Below, piece by piece: positions 37,906 to 47,489 of a stretch of DNA of 64,000 bases. The notes beneath the pieces were generated by a model. It saw only the letters and a program-made list of their open reading frames with translations, was not told where the DNA came from and did not search any database. Each line of letters opens with the position of its first letter. Position 1 is the stretch's first letter. Source of the stretch: Sodalis sp. dw_96 (GTDB lineage: Bacteria; Pseudomonadota; Gammaproteobacteria; Enterobacterales; Enterobacteriaceae); NCBI RefSeq assembly GCF_018449575.1, contig NZ_JAAVUT010000004.1:186001-250000 (forward strand). Direction: 5' to 3'. The position numbers and the translations under genes were made by a program.

Positions 37906-38547
37906 ATGAGCAATCGATTTTGTATCATTTTAAACGAAGGAAATAATTTATTGACCCTGAAGACATCGCCACAGGACAAGGTTTACCGGCTACGGCAAGG
38001 CCATTTATTTATTGGTAATCATACGCCTTACGACGCATTTGATTTAAATAGCGAGTCATGGCATATTATAGGGCATATTGACAACTTACCGTTGTTGAAT
38101 TATCTGATATATAGCTATTATCCTTCACAACATGATGTGATCAGTAAAGAAATTATTTGTCTGGCGGTAAAACGTTATGGTATGAAAATCCTCGAATTGC
38201 TTCAGGGTAATTTCTGTATTATCTATGAGAATGCCGAAGGCGATCTCACGCTGGTAACGGAAGATGAAACGCAGCGTGGCAACGCGCTCAAGGCCGCCGA
38301 CAACGCCGAAACGGATTGCGCCGACGCACCCCGACCCGCCCTTGCCGCCGCCACGGGCATATTGCTTCATCAGCCCAATATATCACAGTCTTTTTCTAGT
38401 TCCACCGCCGAGAAAGAATCGGACAAGTCTATGTCGACGTGCCGCTACCCGCGACAGCCTTATAATAAGCAGAGAAAAATAGCCATAACACGCTGGCATG
38501 ACAATCATTTGCAATTTATCCAGAGCAGGAGCTATCCGATGTATTAG
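37906..38547 (+). pseudogene. Truncated CarA-like (carbapenam synthetase N-terminal domain) protein
   Basis: A 213-residue open frame whose first 120 residues resemble, from memory, the N-terminal domain of carbapenam synthetase CarA, an asparagine-synthetase relative: MSNRFCIILNEG, GHLFIGNHTPYD, a central helix and LLQGNFCIIYENAEGDLTLVTE line up in order. CarA is about 500 residues; here the synthetase domain with its ATP-pyrophosphatase motif is missing. After residue 125 the sequence turns abruptly GC-rich and low in complexity (ALAAATG and a Ser-rich run), unlike the AT-rich front. Ribosome site AAAGGA precedes the ATG. It is divergent from luxI across a lux box, and carbapenem genes in Pectobacterium are quorum-controlled. 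Probably the relic of a car cluster; a working small protein cannot be excluded. Confidence 0.5.
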
Positions 38548-38565
38548 GACAATAAGACCTGCGCC

Positions 38566-38703
38566 ATGAATGACATAAGCGTCGTAAATGATATAATTGC
38601 CAATAATGATACAATAGAGAAAGTGATTGATATTGAAAAATATTTTTTGTCATCAAATGAGAAGCCAAAAAAACTGTTATATTTTAAAAAAAAGGTTATT
38701 TAA
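38566..38703 (+). CDS. Possible 45-residue small protein downstream of the CarA-like fragment
   Basis: An open frame starting MNDISVVNDIIANNDTIEKV and ending in a basic Lys-rich tail. It follows the CarA-like frame on the same strand after 18 bases. No strong ribosome site is visible and I know no relative. It may be another relic of the same cluster, or noise in AT-rich DNA. Confidence 0.25.
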   Translation: MNDISVVNDIIANNDTIEKVIDIEKYFLSSNEKPKKLLYFKKKVI

Positions 38704-38864
38704 AAAACCTTGAGTTTATTTTTTTAAGCAACAGGCTGTACTTTGCCATAATATACGTTGCCTTCGCCAATTAATATCTATGGTTTACTTTCATTAGACA
38801 AAACGTCAAAATCGACTAGGCTTAGAATAAATATTACAGTTCGAGCGAGCTCAAGGAGATTAAA

Positions 38865-39764
38865 ATGGCCGAATTTGATCAATATAAAATGCAAAACCCT
38901 TTAACACAATATCCGGCGGGCGAGTTTCCTAAGCAACAGCAATCCTCTCCGGGTCTGCAATCCGAAATGGGGCCGGTTCCGGATTGCGGCGAAAGCAGCT
39001 ATCGGGGCAGCGGTCGATTGGCGGGGCGCAAGGCGCTGATTACCGGGGGAGATTCAGGTATTGGACGCGCGGTGGCAATCGCTTTTGCCCGCGAGGGCGC
39101 GGATATAGCTCTCTCTTATCACCCGGCTGAACAGAAGGATGCCGATCAGGTTGCGGAGCTGATAAAAGAGGCCGGCCGTAATTTGGTGATGCTGCCGGGG
39201 GATTTAAGCGATGAGTCGGTCAATCTCAAAACGGTGGAAAATGCGGTCAATCAGTTGGGCGGCTTGGACATTATGGCATTGGTGGCCGGTAAACAAACCG
39301 CGGTCGAAGATATTGCCGATTTAACCACTGAGCAATTTCGCAAGACCTTTGAAACCAACGTATTCTCCCTGTTCTGGATCACCAAAGCCGCGTTGCCCTT
39401 TATGCCGGCAGGCGCTTCAATCATTACCACCTCGTCCATTCAGGCTTATCAACCCAGTCCCTCCCTGTTGGATTACGCATCCACCAAAGCCGCCATCCTC
39501 ACCTTTACCCGTGCGTTGGCCAAGCAGGTTATCTCAAAAGGGATACGGGTCAATAGCGTCGCCCCCGGCCCCATTTGGACCGCGCTGCAGGTCACCGGCG
39601 GCCAGCCGACTGAAAAACTTCCGCATTTCGGCTCGCAAACCCCGATGGGCCGCGCCGGACAGCCCGCCGAGCTGGCCCCGGTCTACGTCTATCTGGCGTC
39701 ACAGGAATCCAGCTATGTAACCGCTGAGGTGCATGGCGTGACCGGCGGCAACCATCTGGGTTAA
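38865..39764 (+). CDS. yghA: YghA-type short-chain dehydrogenase/reductase
   Basis: A 299-residue classical SDR with the long N-terminal extension of the YghA group ([20 protein letters not shown]). The cofactor loop is [15 protein letters not shown] near residue 60, and the active site is SSIQAY with YASTKAA (Ser, Tyr, Lys). GGDSGIG and the SDR C-terminus [15 protein letters not shown] match E. coli YghA, an NADP-dependent aldehyde/ketone reductase. AAGGAG precedes the ATG. It is the left end of a block syntenic with E. coli yghA-exbDB-metC-yghB. Confidence 0.93.
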   Translation: MAEFDQYKMQNPLTQYPAGEFPKQQQSSPGLQSEMGPVPDCGESSYRGSGRLAGRKALITGGDSGIGRAVAIAFAREGADIALSYHPAEQKDADQVAELIKEAGRNLVMLPGDLSDESVNLKTVENAVNQLGGLDIMALVAGKQTAVEDIADLTTEQFRKTFETNVFSLFWITKAALPFMPAGASIITTSSIQAYQPSPSLLDYASTKAAILTFTRALAKQVISKGIRVNSVAPGPIWTALQVTGGQPTEKLPHFGSQTPMGRAGQPAELAPVYVYLASQESSYVTAEVHGVTGGNHLG

Positions 39765-39814
39765 TAATTCTGGGCAACCATCTGGGTTAATAATGCGGGG
39801 ATGGGCATGCTTTT

Positions 39815-39925
39815 ACCCTCAGTGATAGCGGTTTTATATCCCCCGCGCTGAGGGGCGCTCGGTCGGGCAGAAAAACCATGCCCGATACGACCCTATCGGC
39901 GCGGTCTCCCTTTAACACGCTCGGT
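39815..39925. repeat. Diverged copy of the 107-bp repeat family
   Basis: About 110 bases downstream of yghA match the 62396-62716 repeats over the hairpin CGGGCAGAAAAACCATGCCCG-like core (39864-39884) and the following TCTCCCTTTAACACG. A dispersed family is therefore present at two sites 23 kb apart. Confidence 0.75.
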
Positions 39926-39996
39926 TGAAGCCTCGGTTAACATGCAAGACGGCTACTCGCGCTGTCCTTGTACTTGCGCCAAAGGGATACTGGAGA

Positions 39997-40422
39997 TCAA
40001 CGCTGCTCCGCTGTCTCCATGCCCACCAGACCGACCTTGAAATAGCCCGCCTTGCGCAAGCTGTCCATCACCGACATCAAGGTCTCATAGTCAACCTGCT
40101 TGTCGGCCTGAAAAAAGATGGTGGTGTCTTTATTACCCTGCGTCTGTTGATTCAGGGCGTCTGACAGCGTGTTCATATCCACCGCGCGATCGCCGATAAA
40201 CAGCTGTTTGTCCGCTTTTACCGACAAATAAACCGGCTTTACCGGCCGAGGCTGCACCGGGGCGGTGGAGTTAGGCAAATCCACCCGGATATCCACCGTT
40301 GCCAGCGGGGCGGCCACCATAAATATAATCAGCAGCACCAACATAACGTCAATAAAAGGCGTGACGTTGATATCATGCATTTCACCGTCGCCATCGATAT
40401 CTTCATTCAAATGCATTGCCAT
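39997..40422 (-). CDS. exbD: ExbD, TonB-system proton-channel subunit
   Basis: A 141-residue inner-membrane protein that, with ExbB, turns proton flow into energy for TonB. The N-terminal helix carries MHDINVTPFIDVMLVLLIIFMV, whose Asp near residue 25 is the proton-carrying residue of the family. The periplasmic domain follows. It begins 3 bases after exbB ends, so both are one transcript driven from upstream of exbB. Confidence 0.96.
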   Translation of the reverse strand: MAMHLNEDIDGDGEMHDINVTPFIDVMLVLLIIFMVAAPLATVDIRVDLPNSTAPVQPRPVKPVYLSVKADKQLFIGDRAVDMNTLSDALNQQTQGNKDTTIFFQADKQVDYETLMSVMDSLRKAGYFKVGLVGMETAEQR

Positions 40423-40425
40423 AAC

Positions 40426-41424
40426 TTACCCTAACCGAAGCTTAGAAACGGCTTTCTGTTCCCGATTTCCGGCGCTGGCGGCCAGATCCAGATCGCGCCC
40501 CAGCAGCAAGAGGATTTGCGCCGCGCTGTCCCCCACCATGGCCTTATATCCGGCAATGGTGCGGGCGAATATATTATAAATCACCACCGCGGGAATGGCG
40601 GCGAATAGACCGACCGCCGTGGCCAGCAATGCTTCGGCAATGCCCGGCGCCACCACCGCCAGATTAGTGGTTTGGGTGTGTGCGATGCCGATAAAGCTGT
40701 TCATGATGCCCCACACCGTGCCGAAGAGGCCGATAAAGGGAGAAATGGCGCCGATGGTGGCCAAAAATCCGTTGCCTTTACCCATCATCCGGCTGGAGGC
40801 CGCCACCCGCCGCTCCAATCGAAAAGCGGCGCGCTCCTTGATGCCGGCGCTGTCGGTAGCTCCGGCGGATAAAGCCAGTTCATCTTGCACTTCGGCCACC
40901 AGGCCGGAGCTGACGCCGGCGGACTGGAATGCGGCGACAGCTTCAACCGCCTCATCCAGGCTGCGTACGTTTTTTAACGTTTTCAGTTCATCACGCAGGC
41001 GCCGTTTGGCCGCCGTCAACTCGATGCTTTTGCCGAAAAACAGTGCCCAGGTGATGACCGACGCAATTAACAACCCCACCAGCACGGTTTTCACCACCAC
41101 ATCGGCATGCCGGTACATGCCCCATACCGATAAATCCATTTGGGCAAGCTGTTGGGCGGAGCCCATATCGGCGCTCATTGGTCCGGACAGGGTGGGCGAC
41201 TGCTGAATGCTTTGGACCGGGGCGGGGTCAGGGGACGGCGCCTGCTGGACGTGTTGAGTACCCGAGGCTTGCGGGGCGGCTTGATCCGGCGGAGCGGCGA
41301 CGCTCAGGGCGCATGAAAATATTGACGCCGCCGCCAGGCCACGCAGGATGGCGGGTAGCGGGCCGGCGCATCGCCGAGCCTTGTGGTATAAGTCCTGGAT
41401 ACTCGTCATGACAGCCGTCTTCAC
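40426..41424 (-). CDS. exbB: ExbB, TonB-system proton-channel subunit with periplasmic extension
   Basis: A 332-residue MotA/TolQ/ExbB protein. Unlike the 244-residue E. coli form it has an N-terminal signal peptide ([15 protein letters not shown]) and a Gln/Pro-rich periplasmic stretch before the common core, which begins [17 protein letters not shown]. This form is known from Serratia and Pseudomonas. The core keeps [32 protein letters not shown] and [16 protein letters not shown]. The start is a GTG with GGAGG 6 bases ahead. A Fur-like box lies about 70 bases upstream, so iron should repress exbBD. Confidence 0.95.
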   Translation of the reverse strand: MKTAVMTSIQDLYHKARRCAGPLPAILRGLAAASIFSCALSVAAPPDQAAPQASGTQHVQQAPSPDPAPVQSIQQSPTLSGPMSADMGSAQQLAQMDLSVWGMYRHADVVVKTVLVGLLIASVITWALFFGKSIELTAAKRRLRDELKTLKNVRSLDEAVEAVAAFQSAGVSSGLVAEVQDELALSAGATDSAGIKERAAFRLERRVAASSRMMGKGNGFLATIGAISPFIGLFGTVWGIMNSFIGIAHTQTTNLAVVAPGIAEALLATAVGLFAAIPAVVIYNIFARTIAGYKAMVGDSAAQILLLLGRDLDLAASAGNREQKAVSKLRLG

Positions 41425-41494
41425 GAAATGCCTCCACCGGATTATGTTACAGGAAATTAAATCAGCGAGAATGATAACAAACAGGACGTGAATT

Positions 41495-41513
41495 GATAGT
41501 GGTTCTCATTATT
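41495..41513 (-). promoter_or_regulatory. Fur box upstream of exbB
   Basis: GATAGTGGTTCTCATTATT matches the 19-bp Fur consensus at 14 bases on this strand and 15 read as its reverse complement. It lies about 70 bases upstream of the exbB start. exbBD genes are Fur-repressed in relatives. Confidence 0.72.
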
Positions 41514-41738
41514 ATTTGTATCAATTTTATTAATCAGCCAGAAATCCACTCTATAGTTTCACTTCATTAATAAATGGTAGCTTAATTTGTAACGAATTTT
41601 TAAAGATTACCGACACCGGCCACTGTCAGCAGAGCGCTTCCCGTCAGCGATTTTTGCCGCCGGATGATTAATAGTGTTAATCGTTTTTAGCGTGCTAAAA
41701 CGCCTGCCGTAGGCCTGCATTCATGTTAACTTAACCCA

Positions 41739-41754
41739 AGACGTGTATAGCTAA
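41739..41754 (+). promoter_or_regulatory. Weak MetJ-like site upstream of metC
   Basis: AGACGTGT matches the met box AGACGTCT at 7 of 8, but the adjoining 8-mer ATAGCTAA matches at about 3. MetJ needs at least two boxes, so this is doubtful although metC is a MetJ target in E. coli. Confidence 0.3.
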
Positions 41755-41770
41755 GGGCACAGCACAGATA

Positions 41771-42967
41771 ATGACGGTTAAGAAAATTGAAACGGCACTG
41801 ATCGCCGCCGGCAGAGATAAGAGATTTACCCAGGGATCGGTCAACGCAGTGATTCAACGGGCTTCCTCGTTGGTTTTTGATTCGGTCCAGGCCAAAAAAC
41901 ACGCCACCGCACAGCGGGCGAACGGGGAATTGTTTTACGGCCGGCGGGGCACCCTGACCCATTTTTCTTTACAACAGGCCATGGTGGAATTGGAAGGCGG
42001 GGCGGGCTGCGCCCTGTATCCTTGCGGTGCCGCCGCCATAACCAACGCGATTCTCTCTTTTGTTTCGGCGGGGGATCATATTTTGGTCACCGGATCCGTT
42101 TATGAACCCACCACGGATTTTTGTCGTCATATTCTCGGCAAGCTGAATGTCGACACCACCTGGTTCGATCCCATGATAGGGGCCGGCATTGCGGATCTGA
42201 TACAGGAAAACACCCGCGTGGTGTTCCTGGAGTCCCCGGGATCCATCACCATGGAGGTGCAGGACATTCCGGCCATCGTGCGGGCGGTACGGTCCGTCAA
42301 TCCCGATATTGTGATTATGCTTGATAACACCTGGGCGGCGGGTATTCTTTTGCCGGCACTGGCGCTGGGCGTGGACATTTCCATTCAGGCCGGTACGAAA
42401 TATATCATCGGCCATTCCGACGCCATGCTGGGCACCGCGGTAGCCAATGCGCGCTGCTGGGACCAATTGCGTGAGCAATCCTACCTGATGGGTCAAATGG
42501 TGGATGCCGATACGGCATACATGGCGGCACGCGGTCTGCGAACGCTGGGCGTCCGGCTTAAACAGCACGAGGCGAACGGCCTGCGGGTGGCGCAATGGCT
42601 GGCGGAACGCCCGGAAGTGGCGACGGTGAATCACCCGGCCCTGCCGGGCAGCCGGGGATACGAATTGTTCATCCGCGACTTCAAGGGCGCCAGCGGGCTG
42701 TTTTCCTTTATACTCAAGGAGAGGCTGAGTCAGACGCAGCTTGAAAACTATCTTGATCATTTCGAACATTTCAGCATGGCCTATTCCTGGGGCGGCTTTG
42801 AATCCTTGATACTGGCCAATCAACCCGAAGAGATCGCGGCCATACGTCCGGCGGGCGGGGTGGAGTTTACCGGCACGCTGGTCAGGGTTCATATCGGCCT
42901 GGAGAATGTTGATGATCTCATAGCCGACCTGGAAGCCGGTTTTGTCCGTATCAGGGAGGCGGGTTGA
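41771..42967 (+). CDS. metC: MetC, cystathionine beta-lyase
   Basis: This PLP enzyme splits cystathionine to homocysteine, pyruvate and ammonia in methionine synthesis. It has 398 residues, and the PLP lysine is Lys210 in [14 protein letters not shown], with the cofactor-anchoring [16 protein letters not shown] and MLDNTWAAG. Asp185 pairs with the pyridine nitrogen. It is divergent from exbB, exactly as in E. coli. The ATG lacks a strong ribosome site. Confidence 0.96.
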   Translation: MTVKKIETALIAAGRDKRFTQGSVNAVIQRASSLVFDSVQAKKHATAQRANGELFYGRRGTLTHFSLQQAMVELEGGAGCALYPCGAAAITNAILSFVSAGDHILVTGSVYEPTTDFCRHILGKLNVDTTWFDPMIGAGIADLIQENTRVVFLESPGSITMEVQDIPAIVRAVRSVNPDIVIMLDNTWAAGILLPALALGVDISIQAGTKYIIGHSDAMLGTAVANARCWDQLREQSYLMGQMVDADTAYMAARGLRTLGVRLKQHEANGLRVAQWLAERPEVATVNHPALPGSRGYELFIRDFKGASGLFSFILKERLSQTQLENYLDHFEHFSMAYSWGGFESLILANQPEEIAAIRPAGGVEFTGTLVRVHIGLENVDDLIADLEAGFVRIREAG

Positions 42968-43103
42968 TCGCTCAATCACTGAAAGAGGTCTAAAATAGTT
43001 TATTAAAATTATCCGATCGGGCGGGCTGTCTAAGACAAGCCGATCTTTTGACGATAAGCTGTAGTGATAAGTTGCAGTACTAAAACGAGATGAGCAGGTT
43101 CGA

Positions 43104-43769
43104 ATGGGTGTATTACATGAGATTGTCCGCGCACTTTGGCAACAGGATTTTGCCGCACTAGCCAACCCGCGGGTGATTGGGGTGGTCTATTGCGTGATGT
43201 TCACGATGTTGTTTTTAGAAAACGGATTACTGCCGGCCTCATTTTTACCTGGTGACAGTTTATTATTACTTTCCGGCGCCATGGTGGCGAAAGGGGTAAT
43301 GAGTTTTGTCCCCACGCTGCTGGTTCTTACCGCCGCCGCCGGTCTGGGTTGTTGGTTCAGCTACCTGCAGGGTCGCTGGCTGGGGGATACCCGCATTGTC
43401 AGGAGTTGGTTGCTGCATCTGCCTGCACATTATCATCAACGCGCCTATACCATGTTCAACCGCCACGGGCTGATGGCGCTGCTGGTGGGACGCTTTTTGG
43501 CTTTTGTCCGTACTCTGCTGCCGACGATTGCCGGTATATCAGGCCTGAGCAATACCCGCTTTCAACTCTTCAACTGGCTGAGCGCGCTGATATGGGTCAG
43601 CACCCTGCTGACGCTGGGTTATTCCTTAAGCCATATGCCGCTGCTGAAACACCATGAAGATCAGGTCATGATGATCCTGATGGTGCTGCCGCTGGTATTG
43701 CTCTGCAGCGGCCTGGTGGGAACGCTGCTTTTGCTGTGGCGTAAGCGTAAAATCAAAGACACCGCCTGA
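43104..43769 (+). CDS. yghB: YghB, DedA-family membrane protein
   Basis: A 221-residue inner-membrane protein of the DedA family, thought to help recycle undecaprenyl phosphate or phospholipids and to keep membrane potential. Family marks are [21 protein letters not shown] near residue 38 and the [17 protein letters not shown] motif near residue 130, with the re-entrant loop and charged residues expected. It has four to six hydrophobic segments. It follows metC as in E. coli and ends 5 bases before the convergent yqhC. Confidence 0.95.
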   Translation: MGVLHEIVRALWQQDFAALANPRVIGVVYCVMFTMLFLENGLLPASFLPGDSLLLLSGAMVAKGVMSFVPTLLVLTAAAGLGCWFSYLQGRWLGDTRIVRSWLLHLPAHYHQRAYTMFNRHGLMALLVGRFLAFVRTLLPTIAGISGLSNTRFQLFNWLSALIWVSTLLTLGYSLSHMPLLKHHEDQVMMILMVLPLVLLCSGLVGTLLLLWRKRKIKDTA

Positions 43770-43774
43770 AATGA

Positions 43775-44689
43775 TTAAATTTGCAGGGAGGGATTGGGAC
43801 CGGGAGTCCGGATCCGCGCCACGTCGTCCCGGGGCGAAACGCCGAAGTAGCGTTTAAATTCCCGGCTGAACTGAGACGGGCTCTCATACCCCACCCGCAT
43901 GGCGGCGGTGCCGGCATTCAAACCGTCGTGGAGCATCAGTACCCGCGCCTTATGCAGCCGATAGGTTTTGAGATACTGCAGCGGCGAGGTGCTGGTCACC
44001 GCCTTGAAATTATGATGGAACGCCGACAGGCTCATGTTGACATCGGCGGCCAGCTGTTCAATGGTCAGGTTATCGGCGAATTGTCTTTCGATTTTTTTGA
44101 GTATCTTGGCAATCTGATTAAAATGCGTTTGCCGATTCGCCAGCGCAAACAGCGCATCGCCGCAGATGTCCTGCAACAGGTAATAGATAATTTCCCGCAC
44201 GATATTCGGACCCAGCACCCGGGCGTCCATCGGCTTATCCATAATATCCAGCAGGCGCTCCGCCGCGCAGAATAACTCCTCGGTCAATGGCGCCGCATTG
44301 ATGCCGCTGGAGCGGTGGGTTACCGGCCGAAATTGCGCGTCATCCCCCATATCGATAATCAAATCCTGTAGCATCAGGGTATCCACCCCAATCGCCAACC
44401 CCACCAGGGGTTCCTCAGCCGAGGCGAATGTTTCGCACTCAAACGGCAGCGGCACGCTCAGCAATAAATACTTGCTGGCGTTATAATCGAAAATCTTGTT
44501 GCCGAGATAGCCGGTTTTACGCCCCTGGAACAGAATGACGATACCCGGCTCGTACATCACCGGCGTCCTGGCACAATAGGCATCGGCAAACAGCAGCCTG
44601 ACATGGGGTATGGCGACCCGGTTCTTTTGCTGCAGTAATTCCATGGCGCGTATCGATAACCGGGTACAAATGGAGTGGTTCTCTGTCAT
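43775..44689 (-). CDS. yqhC: YqhC, AraC-family regulator
   Basis: A 304-residue AraC-type activator. The N-terminal AraC_N domain carries RVAIPHVRLLFADAYCARTP and VILFQGRKTGYLGNK; the C-terminal double HTH reads TIEQLAADVNMSLSAFHHNF and RVGYESPSQFSREFKRYFG. In E. coli YqhC activates yqhD-dkgA in answer to reactive aldehydes, through cysteines and glyoxal. Here yqhD is missing and yqhC is divergent from dkgA. The ATG is preferred over a GTG 33 bases earlier because the extra residues are not conserved. Confidence 0.9.
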   Translation of the reverse strand: MTENHSICTRLSIRAMELLQQKNRVAIPHVRLLFADAYCARTPVMYEPGIVILFQGRKTGYLGNKIFDYNASKYLLLSVPLPFECETFASAEEPLVGLAIGVDTLMLQDLIIDMGDDAQFRPVTHRSSGINAAPLTEELFCAAERLLDIMDKPMDARVLGPNIVREIIYYLLQDICGDALFALANRQTHFNQIAKILKKIERQFADNLTIEQLAADVNMSLSAFHHNFKAVTSTSPLQYLKTYRLHKARVLMLHDGLNAGTAAMRVGYESPSQFSREFKRYFGVSPRDDVARIRTPGPNPSLQI

Positions 44690-44963
44690 CGTACGAATTC
44701 TCTCTATTGAATGATCCAGCACTTATTTTGCCATTTATAGCAATTTTTCTATAACCTTTAGGATAAATAGGCAAATAGCACGCAGGAATATGCATTGAAT
44801 CACGACGCAGGGTTAACCACAATAGATGTTAATCACATCGGACGTTAATCAAATAGAAAGCAGGGACTTCTACCCCCTCTCACGGCTTCTACTAGACTAG
44901 TGGATACAGATTACCTTCCTGCCGGCCCCTTACCCGCCGGCAACCGGACATAAAGGAGATACC

Positions 44964-45794
44964 ATGTCAACGCAACCTATCGTCACTTTTCATGATGGAC
45001 GGACCATGCCGCAGTTTGGATTAGGCGTCTGGCAGGCCAGCAATGAAGAGGCCTCGTCATCGGTTCATGAAGCATTAAGACTCGGTTACCGCTCCATTGA
45101 TACCGCGGCCATTTATCGTAATGAAGTGGGCGTTGGCCAAGGGCTGAAAGCCGCGGCGCTGCCTCGTGAAGAGCTGTTTATCACCACTAAGCTTTGGAAT
45201 GCGGACCAAACCGTCGCGCCTAAAGCTTTGGAAGAGAGCCTGAAAAAATTACAGCTAGAGTATGTGGATCTCTATTTGATGCACTGGCCGGTGCCGTCGC
45301 AGGATACCTATGTCCGGGCCTGGCGGGATATGGTGAAGCTAAAGGAGGAAGGGCTGGCCAAGAGTATCGGGGTGTGTAACTTCCATGCTCCCCACCTGCA
45401 ACGGCTGTTTGATGAAACCGGTGTGGTACCTGTTATCAATCAAATAGAACTCCATCCGCTGCTGCAACAGCGCGAACTGAGCAAATTCAACGCCGCGCAT
45501 AATATTATTACCGAAGCCTGGAGTCCGCTGGCCCAAGGCGGCAAAGGGGTATTTGATCAGGCGATTATTCGCCAACTGGCGGAAAAGTACGGTAAGACCC
45601 CGGCGCAAATCGTCATCCGCTGGCATTTGGATTCCCATCGGGTGGTGATTCCGAAATCCGTCACGCCTTCGCGCATCAAAGAAAACGCCGAGGTGTTTGA
45701 TTTCAAGCTGGAACAAAGCGAACTGGACGCCATCGACCGGTTGGATAGCGGCAAGCGCCTTGGGCCGAACCCGGATACCTTTGTAAAACCCTAA
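44964..45794 (+). CDS. dkgA: DkgA, 2,5-diketo-D-gluconate reductase A / methylglyoxal reductase
   Basis: A 276-residue NADPH-dependent aldo-keto reductase of family AKR5. The catalytic tetrad is Asp46, Tyr51, Lys76 and His107 in SIDTAAIYRNE, TTKLWN and LMHWPV. The C-terminal IPKSVTPSRIKENAEVFDF binds the cofactor phosphate. It reduces 2,5-diketogluconate and also methylglyoxal and other aldehydes. AAGGAG precedes the ATG. The gene is divergent from yqhC, its probable activator. Confidence 0.95.
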   Translation: MSTQPIVTFHDGRTMPQFGLGVWQASNEEASSSVHEALRLGYRSIDTAAIYRNEVGVGQGLKAAALPREELFITTKLWNADQTVAPKALEESLKKLQLEYVDLYLMHWPVPSQDTYVRAWRDMVKLKEEGLAKSIGVCNFHAPHLQRLFDETGVVPVINQIELHPLLQQRELSKFNAAHNIITEAWSPLAQGGKGVFDQAIIRQLAEKYGKTPAQIVIRWHLDSHRVVIPKSVTPSRIKENAEVFDFKLEQSELDAIDRLDSGKRLGPNPDTFVKP

Positions 45795-45824
45795 CAGCAT
45801 GCTGAATTTCCAAGGAGCAAGGTC

Positions 45825-45926
45825 GGGACAGGATGCAAGATCGTAAACACGCCGTAAACCCTTCCCTGGGGACTCGATCCGCGCCATCCCTGGCGCGGAC
45901 GGATTACTCTTCCCGCACCCTGTCCC
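45825..45926. repeat. 102-bp palindromic repeat element downstream of dkgA
   Basis: GGGACAGGATGC (45825-45836) and GCACCCTGTCCC (45915-45926) are terminal inverted repeats matching at 11 of 12. Inside is a perfect 9-bp hairpin, TCCGCGCCA (45878-45886) with TGGCGCGGA (45891-45899). It lies between convergent dkgA and ftsP. I recall similar elements in Dickeya and Brenneria. It may be a non-autonomous MITE or double terminator. Confidence 0.65.
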
Positions 45927-45977
45927 ACCCTTATAGGCTCCGAGTAGTCTGTGCATGCCCAGCCACGGCGTTTGTTT

Positions 45978-47393
45978 TTATGAGGCAGTTTGCACTGTAA
46001 ATTGGCCGGCGCAGCCGCGATCAGCCATTTCCAGGATCTGGTTATAATACATAAAGGGAAAATGATCCGAGGAGATCTGGGGATACCACACCATCAGTTC
46101 TATTTCCGTTTCCACCCAGACCGTATCTTTCCAGCCCTGGTCTTCCGGCAGCGGCGGATTACCGTTAACGCGTTTAATTAGAAACGCCACGCCCTGGATA
46201 TGAAAGGGTTGGGGCGTATCGGCATAAATGATCCAACGTTCAAAACTGCCCTGCAACGCATGGAAATCCGTGCGGTTCATATCCCACAGGGCGCCGTTGA
46301 TTCCCGGCAGGCTTCCCCCCAGGCGAAACTCGCGTGTCCGGCTGATATTGCCGTCGACAAACTGATCCGGCAATAACCGCATGGGCAGATTATCCGTCAC
46401 CAGCGGCAGCAAGCCGGTTGGCTTTAAGGTCAATACCACAGCGGATATCAGGATGGTGGAAGGCTCGAAAAACCCTCTCACCCTGTCCATCAGTCCCGCC
46501 GAGGCGCCGACGGTAAGGGATACTTCTTCCCCCTTGGACATATCAATCAGGATTTCACGGCGTTCGCCCGGCACCAACAACAATTGGGTCACCGCAACCG
46601 GCGCCGGTAAAAATCCCTGGTCACCGGACACCACCTGCATTGAGCGGCCGTCGCTGAGCTGCAGTCGGTAATTGCGGGCATTGGAGGCATTAAGCAACCG
46701 CAGCCGCACCCAGCCGCGGGAAACTTCGACAAACGGGCTCTGCACGCCGTTGGTCAATAAGGTATCGCCGAGAAAACCGCCGCTGGACGGCGGGTCATAT
46801 ACCGGCGCGCCGAAATTATCCAGACGTTTATCCTGGATAATGACCGGAAAATCATCCACCCCGTAATGATTGGGCAGCGGCAGCGCCTTGCTCACCTCGT
46901 CTTCCACCAGCCACAGGCCGGCCAGGCCGTTATAAACGTGCGCCGCCATGCGGTTAGGGGTATTGGCATGATACCAGCAGGTCGCCGCCGGTTGGCGAAT
47001 AGGCAATACCGGGGACCAGTCGACATTGGGAGACATCATGCGAGGCGCTCCGCCCATTAGCGAGCCGGGTACCTGCAAGCCGCTGACGGTCATGGCCACC
47101 GGCTCGTTGAGGCGGTTGTTATAGATAAGTTTGACGTCGTCGCCGTTATACACTCGCACCGTGGGGCCAAGATAACCGCCGTTGATGCCCCAGGTTGCGG
47201 TCCTCCGTCCCGGGATAAATTCCCAATGCGCCTGCTGCAGGGTCAAAAACAGCGGCTGGCCTCGACGTGACTCCAGCAACGGCGGCACGGGTAAGGCGGC
47301 CGGTTGTCCGGATGCCCCTGCCCTCAGCGGTATGGCGCCGGAACAAAGCGCGATGCCCGAAGCCTGAATGAACTGACGTCGACTGAGTGACAT
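45978..47393 (-). CDS. ftsP: FtsP (SufI), divisome-stabilising multicopper-oxidase-like protein
   Basis: A 471-residue periplasmic protein that protects the divisome under stress and is exported by Tat. The signal begins MSLSRRQFIQASGIAL with the twin arginines and a cleavage site near RAGA. Three cupredoxin domains follow, ending with a variant that has lost the copper ligands (no HCHxxxH motif), as in E. coli FtsP. It has DNRxxxW-like folding features and GINGALWDMNRTDFHA. It is immediately downstream of plsC and parC on the same strand, as in E. coli. Confidence 0.95.
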   Translation of the reverse strand: MSLSRRQFIQASGIALCSGAIPLRAGASGQPAALPVPPLLESRRGQPLFLTLQQAHWEFIPGRRTATWGINGGYLGPTVRVYNGDDVKLIYNNRLNEPVAMTVSGLQVPGSLMGGAPRMMSPNVDWSPVLPIRQPAATCWYHANTPNRMAAHVYNGLAGLWLVEDEVSKALPLPNHYGVDDFPVIIQDKRLDNFGAPVYDPPSSGGFLGDTLLTNGVQSPFVEVSRGWVRLRLLNASNARNYRLQLSDGRSMQVVSGDQGFLPAPVAVTQLLLVPGERREILIDMSKGEEVSLTVGASAGLMDRVRGFFEPSTILISAVVLTLKPTGLLPLVTDNLPMRLLPDQFVDGNISRTREFRLGGSLPGINGALWDMNRTDFHALQGSFERWIIYADTPQPFHIQGVAFLIKRVNGNPPLPEDQGWKDTVWVETEIELMVWYPQISSDHFPFMYYNQILEMADRGCAGQFTVQTAS

Positions 47394-47489
47394 ATCTACT
47401 CCACAAAAACCCAACTACCCTTGGCAAATTTATCCCGGTCGTCATTGACCATGGGGATAATCCATCCCTTACAGCGTACTTTTACCCGC

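Larger units (their letters stand above)
41425..41770. other. Divergent promoter region of exbB and metC
   Basis: About 345 bases with the Fur-like box (41495-41513) for exbB and a weak MetJ-like site (41739-41754) for metC. No gene is present. Confidence 0.6.

Noticed and set aside
38732-38751. Second lux box upstream of yghA
   Set aside because: The left half (CTGTACT) is identical to the real box but the right half does not pair, so it is only a half-site.
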